Shown: positions 1 through 8,725 of the stretch, piece by piece
Layout: every line of letters begins with the position of its first letter
How positions within the stretch are numbered: position 1 is the stretch's first letter
DNA from: Phormidium sp. OSCR
GTDB lineage: Bacteria; Cyanobacteriota; Cyanobacteriia; Cyanobacteriales; Geitlerinemataceae
DNA length: 45,868 nucleotides
Reading direction: 5' to 3'
NCBI GenBank assembly: GCA_001314905.1
Contig: LJZT01000025.1
Coordinates: 1-45,868 of the forward strand
The notes under the pieces: generated by a model
What the model saw: only the letters and a program-made list of their open reading frames with translations
Told to the model about the DNA's origin: nothing
Databases searched by the model: none
Translations under genes and position numbers: made by a program

Positions 1-68
1 AGTCCAATGCTTCACCCCCAACCCGGAAGACTCGTTCTCTACCTCAAACAAAACCCCTACAAGATAAG

Positions 69-96
69 CTCCTGGGAGGGGCCAGGGGTGGGTTAT
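69..96 (+). repeat. Dispersed GC-rich repeat, copy 1
   Basis: This GC-rich unit contains GGGAGGGG and AGGGGTGGGTTAT. Closely similar units occur at 2037-2064, 2087-2114 and 6468-6495, each followed at once by short C-rich tandem repeats. That shared layout suggests one dispersed family that carries its own tail. No coding role is seen. Confidence 0.8.
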
Positions 97-100
97 CCCC

Positions 101-163
101 GTTCCCCGTTCCCCGTTCCCCGTTCCCTGTTCCCCGTTCCCTGTTCCCTGTTCCCCGTTCCCT
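101..163 (+). repeat. Heptanucleotide array (GTTCCCC/GTTCCCT)n
   Basis: Nine consecutive 7-bp units of GTTCCCC or GTTCCCT end ten bases before the sdhA start codon. The array therefore occupies the place of the leader and Shine-Dalgarno region of sdhA. Similar heptads recur at 6500-6570, 8726-8753 and 9404-9424. Copy number is likely to vary by slippage (inference). Confidence 0.9.
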
Positions 164-172
164 CCCTCCCCC

Positions 173-1897
173 ATGCAACATGACGTTATCATCGTCGGCG
201 GTGGACTCGCCGGAAGCCGCGCCGCCGTCGAAATCGCCCGCACCGATTCTCAACTCAACATTGCCGTCGTCGCCAAAACTCACCCCATTCGATCGCACTC
301 CGTCGCCGCCCAGGGAGGAATCGCCGCCAGCCTCAAAAATGTCGATTCCCAAGACTCCTGGAAAGCCCACGCCTTTGACACAGTAAAGGGGTCAGACTAT
401 TTGGCCGACCAAGATGCCGTGGCCTTACTAACTCAAGAAGCCCCCAATGTGGTCATTGACCTAGAACATATGGGGGTTTTGTTTTCGCGCCTAGAGGATG
501 GACGCATCGCCCAGCGGGCCTTTGGCGGCCATACCCACAACCGCACCTGTTACGCCGCTGATAAAACCGGCCACGCCATCCTCCATGAACTGGTGAATAA
601 TCTGCGTCGCTATGGAGTGACAATTTACGATGAATGGTATGTGATGCGCCCCATTATCGAAGATGGGGAGGCTAAGGGATTGGTCATGTATCACCTCGAA
701 AGTGGGCGCATTGAGGTGGTTCGCGCTAAAGCGGTCATGTTTGCCACCGGCGGCTATGGCCGGGCCTTTAACACCACCTCCAATGATTATGCTTCAACGG
801 GGGATGGCTTAGGCATGGCAGCGGTGGCAGGCTTACCCCTAGAAGATATGGAGTTTGTGCAATTTCACCCGACGGGCCTCTATCCGGTTGGGGTGTTGAT
901 TTCTGAGGCGGTTCGCGGTGAGGGGGCTTATCTGCGCAATGCCCACGGCGATCGCTTCATGGAACAGTATGCCCCAAGCAAGATGGAACTGGCACCGCGC
1001 GATATTACCTCCCGGGCCATCGCCACGGAGATTCGCCAAGGGCGCGGCATTAAGCCTGATGGCAGTCCCGGCGGGTCTTACGTCCATTTGGATTTACGCC
1101 ATATGGGACGGGAAAAAATTATGAGTCGGGTTCCCTTCTGTTGGGAAGAAGCCCATCGCCTGGTGGGGGTCGATGCAGTCAATGAACCCATGCCCGTGCG
1201 CCCGACGGCCCATTATTCGATGGGCGGGATTCCCACCAATACGCGCGGTCAGGTGCGCCTCGGTCCTGAAAGCTTTGTTAGCGGCTTCTATGCCGCTGGA
1301 GAATGCGCCTGTGTCTCGGTTCATGGGGGGAACCGTTTGGGCAGTAATTCTTTGCTTGAATGCGTCGTTTACGGCAAGCTGACGGGGGCGGCGATCGCCG
1401 AAGATGTCCAGTCCCGCAAGTTGCCCGACTTGGACGAACAGGCGTATATTGAGGCGGCGAAACAGCGGTTACAGGGACTGTGCGATCGCCAAGGGGACTA
1501 TCGCATCAATGAAGTCCGTCAACGGCTTCAGGATACGATGAGTGAGTTTTGTGGCGTGTTCCGCAGTCAGGATCTCATGCAGCAAGGCCTCGATGAACTC
1601 GCGGCGATCGCCCAACAGGTGCAACAGGTTCGCCTCGACGATCGCGGAACCCTCTGGAACACCGAACTCATCGAAGCCATGGAACTCGAAAACCTCCTGA
1701 TTGTGGCTGAAACCATCCTCTATTCGGCGTTTAACCGCCAGGAAAGTCGCGGCGCTCATTTCCGCGAAGACTACCCCAGTCGCAATGATGAGAACTTCCT
1801 CCATCACACTCTCGCCTATCACTCAGCCGCTGGGGTGGAGATTGTCCCCATGTCGGTCGATCTCAGCCTCTTTGAACCCCAAGAACGGAAGTATTAA
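173..1897 (+). CDS. sdhA: Succinate dehydrogenase/fumarate reductase flavoprotein subunit
   Basis: This is the catalytic flavoprotein of succinate dehydrogenase, which oxidises succinate to fumarate and passes electrons to the quinone pool at the membrane. The 574-residue length is normal. The N-terminus has the dinucleotide-binding motif GGGLAGS (residues 9-15). His42 in [10 protein letters not shown] matches the histidine that carries covalent FAD in this family. The substrate-loop motifs [10 protein letters not shown] and [10 protein letters not shown] and the arginine-bearing APRDITSRA are present. The iron-sulphur and membrane partners are not adjacent, which is usual in cyanobacteria. 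The ATG at 173 has no visible Shine-Dalgarno sequence, because a heptad repeat array lies directly upstream. L-aspartate oxidase (NadB) is a relative, but the Sdh-type covalent-FAD histidine context and the C-terminal region favour SdhA. Confidence 0.93.
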   Translation: MQHDVIIVGGGLAGSRAAVEIARTDSQLNIAVVAKTHPIRSHSVAAQGGIAASLKNVDSQDSWKAHAFDTVKGSDYLADQDAVALLTQEAPNVVIDLEHMGVLFSRLEDGRIAQRAFGGHTHNRTCYAADKTGHAILHELVNNLRRYGVTIYDEWYVMRPIIEDGEAKGLVMYHLESGRIEVVRAKAVMFATGGYGRAFNTTSNDYASTGDGLGMAAVAGLPLEDMEFVQFHPTGLYPVGVLISEAVRGEGAYLRNAHGDRFMEQYAPSKMELAPRDITSRAIATEIRQGRGIKPDGSPGGSYVHLDLRHMGREKIMSRVPFCWEEAHRLVGVDAVNEPMPVRPTAHYSMGGIPTNTRGQVRLGPESFVSGFYAAGECACVSVHGGNRLGSNSLLECVVYGKLTGAAIAEDVQSRKLPDLDEQAYIEAAKQRLQGLCDRQGDYRINEVRQRLQDTMSEFCGVFRSQDLMQQGLDELAAIAQQVQQVRLDDRGTLWNTELIEAMELENLLIVAETILYSAFNRQESRGAHFREDYPSRNDENFLHHTLAYHSAAGVEIVPMSVDLSLFEPQERKY

Positions 1898-1971
1898 TAG
1901 ACATGAGGCTTGACATGTCCTAGGTTTTCAATCGAGGAATCATGACGAATAACTTAAAATACCGAATTGTA

Positions 1972-2168
1972 TAGCAATCGAAGATTGCCTTAGGATACTC
2001 TGAGTTGGAAGAAAATCTCGTACCTCTTGCCATCCCCTCTTGGGAGGGGTTAGGGGTGGGTTATGCCTCTTGCCTCTTGCCATCCCCTCTTGGGAGGGGT
2101 TAGGGGTGGGTTATGCCTTTTGCCTTCTTGTCCCCTATTTTTTGTCCTATTCAGACCAACTTTTGCTA
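1972..2168. mobile_element. MITE-like element inserted at TA in the hicB gene
   Basis: The 197-bp segment begins TAGCAA and ends TTGCTA, which are perfect inverted termini, and it is flanked by TA on both sides (1970-1971 and 2169-2170). With the TA included, the termini read TATAGCAA/TTGCTATA. Beyond the first six bases the ends remain only loosely similar. TA target duplication is typical of IS630/Tc1/mariner-type transposition. The segment encodes no transposase and carries two 50-bp direct repeats, so it would depend on an enzyme supplied elsewhere (inference). Confidence 0.75.
2031..2130 (+). repeat. Two tandem 50-bp copies of the dispersed repeat inside the element
   Basis: Positions 2031-2080 and 2081-2130 are nearly identical 50-bp units. 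Each consists of CCCCTCTTGGGAGGGG, a GGGGTGGGTTAT core and a CCTCTTGCC-type heptad tail. They belong to the same family as 69-96 and 6465-6495. They either arrived inside the element or accumulated there later. Confidence 0.88.
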
Positions 2169-2427
2169 TAGTTCAGTGGTCCGATGAAGATAACTGTTTT
2201 CTAGTTGGCTTCCCTGACTTTCCAGGACAAGAATGGCGAACTCATGGAGATACTTATGAAGAGGCACTCAGCAATGGAACCGAAGCCTTAAAATCTCTCG
2301 TCATGGCATACCAATCGACGGGTGATCCCTTACCGCAACCCCAAACAATTCCCATGATCTCTTCATGAATATCTTGGCCTTATCCTTAACTTAACTACTG
2401 GCGATTCACAAGAGAATAACATCTCAA

Positions 2428-5322
2428 TCAAACATCCCCCAAGCGATCGCACAGCCAATAGGTCATCATCTCACCTCGTCCTTTCACCTCCAACAGCCCC
2501 CGAGGTTCCAAGATATAGCGTTCTTTTAACATCTCATAGGTTTTTTGAGTGACCTGGATTTTGCCCGCCTGTCCCTGGGATTCCATGCGGCTGGCTACAT
2601 TGACGGTGTCTCCCCATAAATCATAGGCGAACTTACGAATACCAATCACTCCAGCCACCACTGGGCCGGTGTTGATGCCAATTCGCAGTTGAAATGAGAG
2701 ATTGTTTTCCCGCTTAAATTCATCAATAGCCCATTGCATTTCTAAGGCCATTTCGGCGATCGCCCCGGCATGATCCTCCATCGGCATCGGTAGGCCTCCA
2801 GCCACCATATAGGCATCCCCAATGGTCTTGATTTTCTCTAAACGATAGGCTAAAGCCAACTGATCGAAGGTTGAAAAAATATCATTCAACATCGCCACTA
2901 ATTTCGACGGCGACATCTGGGCAGAGATGCTGGTAAAGTCCACCAAATCGGCAAACATAATCGTCGCTTCATCGAAGCGTTCAGCAATGGAGGTTTGGTC
3001 TTCTTTCAGTTGTTCTGCAATTTTGCGCGGTAGAACATTTAACAGTAAACTTTCGGATTTTTCTTGTTCTGCCCGCAAGGCTTCTTCTGCTAATTTGCGC
3101 TTCGTAATTTCTTGAACAGTCCCTTCATAATACAGGATGCGTCCCCGAGAATCTCTCACCGTTCGAGCATTTTCTGATGTCCAGATAATACTGCCATCTT
3201 TACAATAGACTTGTAGTTCAAACTCAGAAATTGACCCATTTTCTTCTAAAAGCGTGACGAATTGCAGACGGCGATCGCGATCAACATATAAATCTCGCGC
3301 AACATCCTGCACATGGTCTTGTAAATCCTCTAATGAATCATAACCATACATCTGAATTAAAGCAGGATTCGCGCTGAGATAGGCCCCGTTAGGTGTCGTT
3401 TGATAAATCCCTTCTGCCGCATTTTCAAAAATACTGCGATACTTTTCTTCGGCTTCTTGCAACGCATTTAAAACGCGGCGACGTTCCGTGATATTTCGGG
3501 CCACCCAAATCACACAGTTATCAGGTAAGGGAGACACAGTCGCCGCAAACCAAACCTCTGAAACTTTTTCCTGTTCGGGATCTTCGATGTCTAGGTTATA
3601 TTCTAAATTGACCGTTTGCCCAGTATTTAATGCCCGCTGAATATGACTAATAAAAATACTCGCTTGCGTTGGCGGTAAAACCTCATAGACACTCTTGCCA
3701 ATTCGGTCTTCTGTTGGACTATAAAGAATTTCAGAATTGGTCGAGACAATTTTAACATAGCGACCTTGAGCATCAAACACAGCAATGGTATCCGTCATCG
3801 CTTCAAATAAGGCCCGTAACTCCGCTTCAGACTTGCGTAAGGCGGCTTCAATGCGCTGACGTTCGCCAATTTCTAACATGAGTCGTTCATTGGATTGGCG
3901 CAGGGCAGCTGTACGTTCTTCTACTCGACTTTCGAGGTCTTCATTGGCTCGTTGTAAGGCTTCTTCGGCTCGTTTACGTTCGGTGATATCTTCAACGGTT
4001 CCTTCGTAATATAAAAGATTTTCACCCTTATCATCCCAAACTAAACGGGCATTTTCGGAAATCCAAACAACACTGCCATCTTGGCGATAAATTTGTTGCT
4101 CAAAGCCGACAACTCGACCCTGATGATGCAGGGTTTCTAAGAACTCTTGCCGTTGCTCAATGTTGACATAGAGGAGGCGATCGCCACAACTCAGATTATT
4201 GATCAAGCTTTGGGCTGACTCATAGCCATAAATACGAGCCAAAGCTGGATTAGCATTGAGATAAGTCCCATTGGGCGCAATTTGATAAATCCCCTCAACG
4301 GCATTTTCAAATAAATTGCGATATTTGGCTTCAGCTTCCTTCAGGGCTTGAATGGCTCGGTGGCGTTCTGTGACATCAATGCCCACCGTAAACGCCGCTC
4401 GTCCCTCATCGTACTTTTGCGCCGCAATGATATAACTATGAGTTTCCCCATAGACTTTAGCGGTAATTTCTTGACAATGTTCCGTGGCGTCACTGGCAAA
4501 AAAATCTTCGAGGAACCCTTCAAACAAATCACTGGTTTGTAAAAAGCCAATGCCTTGACCGACAAAGGCTTCTGGCGGCAGATTGTAGGTTTTGGCGAGA
4601 TGGCGGTTGACACCGAGATAGCGTAAGTCGCTACTAATCCAGGACACCATCCCCGGAACCGCCTCTAAAATCGCCTGGAGTTGGTCTTTAGCCGCTCGTA
4701 GGTCATTTTCAGCCTGACGACGTTCGCTGATGTCAATCCCCACCGTAAACGCCGCGCGATCGCCATCATATTTCTGGGCCACAATCAGGAAATCCCGCAG
4801 TTCCCCATGTACCCGCGTCGAGACTTCGCAAGCCGCATCATCGGCCTCACTCTCAAAAAAAGACTTCATAAAATCATGAAAGTCCGTACTGGCCCGCAAA
4901 AAGCCAATATCTTTACCGATGAAGTTCTCGGGTTCGGCCCCAAACATCTGGGCCAGTTGACGGTTAACCCCTAAATAGCGCAAATCTCGACTAATCCAAG
5001 ACACCACCCCCGGAACCGCATCGAGAACCGCCTCAAGTTGTTCTTTCGCCGATCGCAGCGCCTGTTCGGCCCGCGTATGCTTGACAATTTCAGCCACTAA
5101 CTGATCATTGGCTTCTACAAGAGCGGCGGTGCGTTCCTCAAGTTGCGATTGCAGGCTATGATCATCTAATCCTGACTCGTCTTGCTCCTGTTGGGCTGTT
5201 TCCTGTGTCGCTTCTAAGGATGCAAGACGTTCACGGAGGAGGGCTAACTCATGAATCAGTTGTTGCTTCGGTTTATCTTCGTCTCTCATGAAGTTGCGTC
5301 GTTGAACGGGTGAGGAAGTCAT
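2428..5322 (-). CDS. PAS-domain class III adenylate cyclase
   Basis: This soluble sensor enzyme probably makes cyclic AMP from ATP. It has 964 residues: an N-terminal coiled coil (about 15-95), five PAS domains (roughly 95-205, 205-325, 325-455, 495-620 and 620-745), a short coiled linker and a C-terminal class III cyclase domain (about 785-950). The metal aspartates are D792 (in FADLVDFT) and D836 (in IGDAY). The substrate-specifying pair is K832 (EKIKTIGD) and D901 (YDLWGD), the adenylate rather than guanylate pattern. N908 and R912 in NVASRM complete the site. PAS1 and PAS2 are near-duplicates, as are PAS3 and PAS5, which points to internal duplication. No membrane segment is seen. The PAS ligands cannot be read from sequence. 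The gene stands alone, divergent from hemJ. An internal ATG at codon 12 is an alternative start. Confidence 0.93.
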   Translation of the reverse strand: MTSSPVQRRNFMRDEDKPKQQLIHELALLRERLASLEATQETAQQEQDESGLDDHSLQSQLEERTAALVEANDQLVAEIVKHTRAEQALRSAKEQLEAVLDAVPGVVSWISRDLRYLGVNRQLAQMFGAEPENFIGKDIGFLRASTDFHDFMKSFFESEADDAACEVSTRVHGELRDFLIVAQKYDGDRAAFTVGIDISERRQAENDLRAAKDQLQAILEAVPGMVSWISSDLRYLGVNRHLAKTYNLPPEAFVGQGIGFLQTSDLFEGFLEDFFASDATEHCQEITAKVYGETHSYIIAAQKYDEGRAAFTVGIDVTERHRAIQALKEAEAKYRNLFENAVEGIYQIAPNGTYLNANPALARIYGYESAQSLINNLSCGDRLLYVNIEQRQEFLETLHHQGRVVGFEQQIYRQDGSVVWISENARLVWDDKGENLLYYEGTVEDITERKRAEEALQRANEDLESRVEERTAALRQSNERLMLEIGERQRIEAALRKSEAELRALFEAMTDTIAVFDAQGRYVKIVSTNSEILYSPTEDRIGKSVYEVLPPTQASIFISHIQRALNTGQTVNLEYNLDIEDPEQEKVSEVWFAATVSPLPDNCVIWVARNITERRRVLNALQEAEEKYRSIFENAAEGIYQTTPNGAYLSANPALIQMYGYDSLEDLQDHVQDVARDLYVDRDRRLQFVTLLEENGSISEFELQVYCKDGSIIWTSENARTVRDSRGRILYYEGTVQEITKRKLAEEALRAEQEKSESLLLNVLPRKIAEQLKEDQTSIAERFDEATIMFADLVDFTSISAQMSPSKLVAMLNDIFSTFDQLALAYRLEKIKTIGDAYMVAGGLPMPMEDHAGAIAEMALEMQWAIDEFKRENNLSFQLRIGINTGPVVAGVIGIRKFAYDLWGDTVNVASRMESQGQAGKIQVTQKTYEMLKERYILEPRGLLEVKGRGEMMTYWLCDRLGDV

Positions 5323-5769
5323 CGCTATACCTGATTTGCTGGTAGTTCGCCGGCCAGTCTGGGATTCAGTCTGCCGCTATGCACCCTACGATTTCGCCAA
5401 ACACTCATCATCTCGGCGATCCGCATCGGAATGGATTGACGAGCTTGCCCCCTGAGTTATGCTCTGAAGCTACTATTCTAGTCCACTCACCAAGAGGAGT
5501 TTCAACCGTGCCTAGACGCAAAGTCGCAGGTTTTTCTAGTTGTTTCAGCCGAGTTGCCCTAGTTTCCGGGGAATTCAGACGGCGGCAGCCTCATCTTTCG
5601 GTCAGGGTAGCGCCTTTCTTAAATCCCTAAGTTGCGATCGCCACCCCCGAGGTGTCTCACCACTACTCCCCATCTGTAGCGTTTCTTAACAAGCCCTAGC
5701 TCAAGCTCCCAGAAATTTTGTATCCTAACAAACGTGGTTTAAATGTTCGCCCCAGAGCGAATTGATTTC
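5323..5769. other. Intergenic region without a convincing gene
   Basis: About 450 bases separate the cyclase start (minus strand) from the chosen hemJ start. An 83-codon open frame at 5379-5630 has no recognisable motif, low-complexity composition and no ribosome site, so I do not call it. A possible -10 box (TATCCT) lies at 5721-5726, 44 bases before hemJ. One HIP1-like octamer lies near 5634. I see no tRNA, riboswitch or clear terminator. Confidence 0.5.
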
Positions 5770-6330
5770 ATGGCTTACTTGTGGTACAAAGCATTTCACC
5801 TGATCGGCATTGTCGTCTGGTTCGCTGGACTGTTTTATTTGGTACGTTTATTTATCTATGACGTTGAAGCTGACGCCGAACCTGAACCCGCTCGTTCCAT
5901 CCTCAAAAATCAATATCAGATTATGGAAAAGCGGCTCTACCATATTATCACAACGCCAGGAATGATTGTGACCGCCGCGATGGCGATCGGCATTATTAGC
6001 ACCAATCCTGAAATCATGAAGTCCACTTGGCTCCATATTAAGTTAGGCTTTGTGGCGCTGTTAATTGCCTATCACTTTTATTGTGGGTCTTTAATGAAGA
6101 AGTTAGCCAAGGGTGAATGCAACTGGACGAGCAAACAGCTTCGCGCCCTCAATGAAGCTCCCACCTTATTATTATTGGTGATTGTTATGTTGGCAGTCTT
6201 CAAAAACAACTTTCCCACCACTATTGCCCCCTGGCTCGTCTTCGGAGCCGTCATTCTCATGGCAGCCACCATTCAACTCTACGCTCGCAAACGTCGCCTC
6301 GACAAAGAACGTTTAGCAACCAACGAATAA
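5770..6330 (+). CDS. hemJ: Protoporphyrinogen IX oxidase HemJ
   Basis: HemJ oxidises protoporphyrinogen IX to protoporphyrin IX, the last common step of haem and chlorophyll synthesis. It is the usual enzyme for this step in cyanobacteria and sits in the membrane. The protein has about four membrane segments and the family's opening MAYLWYKAFHLIG..., with conserved histidines in KAFH and LYHI. The ATG at 5770 is chosen over the in-frame ATG at 5743. It matches the family N-terminus, and a TATCCT box at 5721-5726 would put the 5743 codon only about ten bases from the transcript start. The resulting 186 residues fit the family. The next gene downstream is convergent. Confidence 0.92.
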   Translation: MAYLWYKAFHLIGIVVWFAGLFYLVRLFIYDVEADAEPEPARSILKNQYQIMEKRLYHIITTPGMIVTAAMAIGIISTNPEIMKSTWLHIKLGFVALLIAYHFYCGSLMKKLAKGECNWTSKQLRALNEAPTLLLLVIVMLAVFKNNFPTTIAPWLVFGAVILMAATIQLYARKRRLDKERLATNE

Positions 6331-6353
6331 GCAATTTTCTAGTATCACCAAAC

Positions 6354-6394
6354 GAGAGAGAGGGCAAACCTTTGTGTTGTGGTTGCTCTCTCTC
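6354..6394 (+). terminator. Stem-loop after hemJ
   Basis: GAGAGAGA (6354-6361) pairs with TCTCTCTC (6387-6394), and GCAA-ACC pairs with GGTTGC inside it, leaving a loop of about ten bases. The hairpin begins 24 bases after the hemJ stop. There is no T tract, so termination is plausible but not certain. Confidence 0.45.
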
Positions 6395-6464
6395 ATCTGA
6401 TTGCGTGAAGTGGGGCCGAGTTATCCCTATTCCCCGTTCCCTGTTCCCTATTCCCTATTTTATT

Positions 6465-6575
6465 CCCCTCTTGGGAGGGGCCAGGGGTGGGTTATCCCTG
6501 TTCCCTGTTCCCTGTTCCCTGTTCCCTGTTCCCTGTTCCCTATTCCCTATTCCCTATTCCCTATTCCCCTCTTCC
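6465..6575 (+). repeat. Dispersed repeat copy 4 with heptad tail
   Basis: CCCCTCTTGGGAGGGG followed by a GGGGTGGGTTAT core (6465-6495) leads into about ten heptads of GTTCCCT, then ATTCCCT, up to about 6570. The array runs into the 3' end of the hydrolase gene and supplies its stop codon and last residues. Confidence 0.85.
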
Positions 6576-7462
6576 CCCAAAAACCGTTCAATCGCCTGTC
6601 GAGTCTTCTCAGCACATTCGAGATGCGGCACATGACCACAACTCGGAACCCAGACTAACTGACTGTTGACAAGCCCTTTGCGAAACCTCTCAGCATCCTT
6701 AGTCCCTAAAATACGATCCTCCTCACCCCAAATTATCAAACTGGGAAGATCTAATTGGCGAAGTTGCGACGCAAACGAAGGAAAACCACCACTTTTCGTA
6801 AACTTAATTAGAGCCTGTTTCCAGCCCGAACAATCGAGATGCAACGCCGCACAACAGCGAGCATCAGCAGAGTTAAACGACTTATCACAATAGGCAGAAT
6901 AACTAATTTGATTACGCACCCCCGGCCGACGCAAAAAATTAGCAGCCAGGCTATCAAAAGGGGGAAATAAGTATTTACCCAAAACCGGTCCATTGGCAAT
7001 TCCCGCACTGTCGAGCAGAACCAGCCGTTCAACAGCTTCAGGATAGGTGAGAGCAAAATCAAGAGCAGCTGCCCCTCCCATTGAAGCCCCCACTAAAATC
7101 AGCGGCCGCGCGATCGCCTGTCGCCAAAACCCATATAAATGAGCCTTAATCGCCGCCGGAGAAAACGAACTTTGGGGCAGTCGTTCCGTAAAACCAAACC
7201 CCAACAAATCCACAGCCCAGGTTTCCTGAGATTGCGCTAACAACGGTTGCAGGCGGCGAAATTCTAACACCGAACTGTCAAACCCATGTAACAGTAAAAT
7301 AGGAGTCCCTCCCACTCCTCGACAAGTATAAGTCGTGGCAATTGGCAACTCGCCCCCCTGAACTTGAACCTGCACCTCTAATCGTTGAATCGCCTCAGCC
7401 TGTTGAATCGAAGTCTCTTCACTCAGTTGGTGAACCGCAGCCGGTAAAAAATCGGGGAACAT
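6554..7462 (-). CDS. Alpha/beta-fold hydrolase
   Basis: This is a 302-residue serine hydrolase of the alpha/beta fold; the substrate is unknown. The oxyanion motif LLHGFDSS is near residue 77. The nucleophile elbow is GASMGG (serine near residue 145). The acid is probably the aspartate of WGEEDRIL near residue 248, and the base is the histidine of SCGHVPHLE near residue 279. There is no signal peptide or membrane segment. The last residues (GEEGNRE) and the TAG stop are encoded by the heptad repeat array, so the C-terminal tail has been remodelled by repeat sequence. The start at 7462 lies only 38 bases from the divergent anmK start. Close relatives in cyanobacteria are annotated only as alpha/beta hydrolases. 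Confidence 0.88.
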   Translation of the reverse strand: MFPDFLPAAVHQLSEETSIQQAEAIQRLEVQVQVQGGELPIATTYTCRGVGGTPILLLHGFDSSVLEFRRLQPLLAQSQETWAVDLLGFGFTERLPQSSFSPAAIKAHLYGFWRQAIARPLILVGASMGGAAALDFALTYPEAVERLVLLDSAGIANGPVLGKYLFPPFDSLAANFLRRPGVRNQISYSAYCDKSFNSADARCCAALHLDCSGWKQALIKFTKSGGFPSFASQLRQLDLPSLIIWGEEDRILGTKDAERFRKGLVNSQLVWVPSCGHVPHLECAEKTRQAIERFLGEEGNRE

Positions 7463-7500
7463 GGGAGATAGGCTAGAACCTGAATCGTCAATCGTGAACC

Positions 7501-8703
7501 ATGCCGCAGCACAGCCCAGATTTGATCATACCTGACCCCGAGACTCCCGTTCGCGTCATTGGTCTGATGAGTGGCACCTCCATTGATGGCGTCGATGCGG
7601 CCCTCGTCGAACTCAGCGGCGGGCGATCGCCCCTCAAAATCACCCTTCTCGCCGCCCAAACCTTCCCCTATGAGCAAATCGCACCCCCAACCCTGCGATC
7701 GCAAGTTCTCGCCGCCGCCAGCAACCAACCCCTGCCCCTGAGCGAACTGGCCCAACTCGATAATGCGATCGCCACCGCCTTCGCCACCGCCGCCCAACTC
7801 ATCCAACACAACCAACCCCCCGCCCAACTTATTGGCTCCCACGGACAAACCGTCTTCCACGCCCCACCCCCGAGTCCAAACCAGCTCGGCTACAGCCTCC
7901 AACTCGGCCGTGGTGCCGTCATTGCCCAGCAAACCCAACTCCCCACCGTCAGCAACTTTCGCGCCGCTGATATCGCCGCCGGAGGACAGGGTGCGCCCCT
8001 GGTTCCCCCCATCGATGTCTGTCTGTTTGCCCATCCCGAGCGCGATCGCTGCGTACAGAACCTCGGCGGAATTGGCAACGTGACCTATCTCCCCGCCGGC
8101 TGTGGCGACAGCTTTCAGGGCATCCTCGGCTGGGATACCGGCCCCGCCAATATCCTCATCGACTTAGCCATCGCTCAACTCACCGACGGGGCGCAACAGT
8201 ACGACCCTAACGGCCACTGGGCCGCTTCAGGAATCCCTAACTCAGAATTAGTGCAACAGTGGCTACGTCATCCCTTCTTCCAACAACCGCCCCCCAAATC
8301 CACCGGCCGCGAAGACTTTGGCCCCGAGTTCTTGCAGCACTGTCGTCAACAGGCCGCCCATCTGGCCCCAGATCTCAGTGATGCCGACTGGCTGGCCAGC
8401 CTGACTGACTTCACCGCCGCCGCGATCGCCGACAGTTACCAGCGCTTTCTCCCCCAACCTCCCCAAGATATAATCCTCTGCGGTGGCGGCAGTCGCAACC
8501 ATTATCTAAGATCCCGCCTACAAACCCATCTCCCCCAAACCTCCCTCTCCACCAGCGACGATTGGGGACTCAATGCCGATTTCAAGGAGGCGATCGCCTT
8601 CGCCATCCTCGCCTACTGGCGCATCCAAGGCTATCCCGGCAACCTCCCCAGCGTCACCGGGGCCAGCAAACCCGTTCCCCTCGGCGACATCCACCACCCC
8701 TAA
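7501..8703 (+). CDS. anmK: Anhydro-N-acetylmuramic acid kinase
   Basis: AnmK opens and phosphorylates 1,6-anhydro-N-acetylmuramic acid from cell-wall turnover to give MurNAc-6-phosphate for recycling. The 400-residue protein has the diagnostic phosphate-binding motif VIGLMSGTSIDGVDAAL near residues 19-35, then IGSHGQT, NLGGIGN, GWDTGPAN and ILCGGGSRN, all typical of the ASKHA-fold family. The ATG at 7501 gives a normal N-terminus. The divergent hydrolase starts 38 bases away, leaving little room for two separate promoters. Four CTTGCCT heptads follow the stop codon. No other peptidoglycan-recycling gene is adjacent. Confidence 0.94.
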   Translation: MPQHSPDLIIPDPETPVRVIGLMSGTSIDGVDAALVELSGGRSPLKITLLAAQTFPYEQIAPPTLRSQVLAAASNQPLPLSELAQLDNAIATAFATAAQLIQHNQPPAQLIGSHGQTVFHAPPPSPNQLGYSLQLGRGAVIAQQTQLPTVSNFRAADIAAGGQGAPLVPPIDVCLFAHPERDRCVQNLGGIGNVTYLPAGCGDSFQGILGWDTGPANILIDLAIAQLTDGAQQYDPNGHWAASGIPNSELVQQWLRHPFFQQPPPKSTGREDFGPEFLQHCRQQAAHLAPDLSDADWLASLTDFTAAAIADSYQRFLPQPPQDIILCGGGSRNHYLRSRLQTHLPQTSLSTSDDWGLNADFKEAIAFAILAYWRIQGYPGNLPSVTGASKPVPLGDIHHP

Positions 8704-8725
8704 CCTCAACTCCCCCCTATTCCCT

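Larger units (their letters stand above)
1942..2368 (+). pseudogene. HicB-family antitoxin gene, split by a small inserted element
   Basis: An ATG at 1942, preceded by GAGGA, opens MTNNLKYRIV and then meets TAG at 1972-1974. The rest of a HicB-like protein (QWSDEDNCFLVGFPDF..., RTHGDTYEEAL..., ending in ISS) resumes at 2171 and stops at 2368. Removing 1972-2168 with one TA copy rejoins GTA to GTT CAG TGG in frame and yields an intact protein of about 75 residues, the usual size for cyanobacterial HicB-like antitoxins. The downstream part alone can be read as an ORF from an ATG at 2063, but that start lies inside repeats and its first 33 residues are repeat-encoded. No hicA-like toxin gene is adjacent, so this may be a solitary HicB relic. 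Loss of function is an inference. Confidence 0.85.

Noticed and set aside
2-67. Open frame ending TAA at 65-67, possible 3' end of an upstream gene
   Set aside because: Only 21 codons are visible and no family can be recognised, so it is not annotated.
2063-2368. 101-codon frame presented as an intact gene
   Set aside because: The first part is repeat-encoded. The true start of the HicB-like gene is at 1942, across the inserted element.
5379-5630. 83-codon frame between the cyclase and hemJ
   Set aside because: No motif, no ribosome site and an atypical composition; likely chance.
6372-6669. Several overlapping frames through the heptad array after hemJ
   Set aside because: They are translations of simple repeats (repeated FPVPCSL-type sequence) with no family resemblance.
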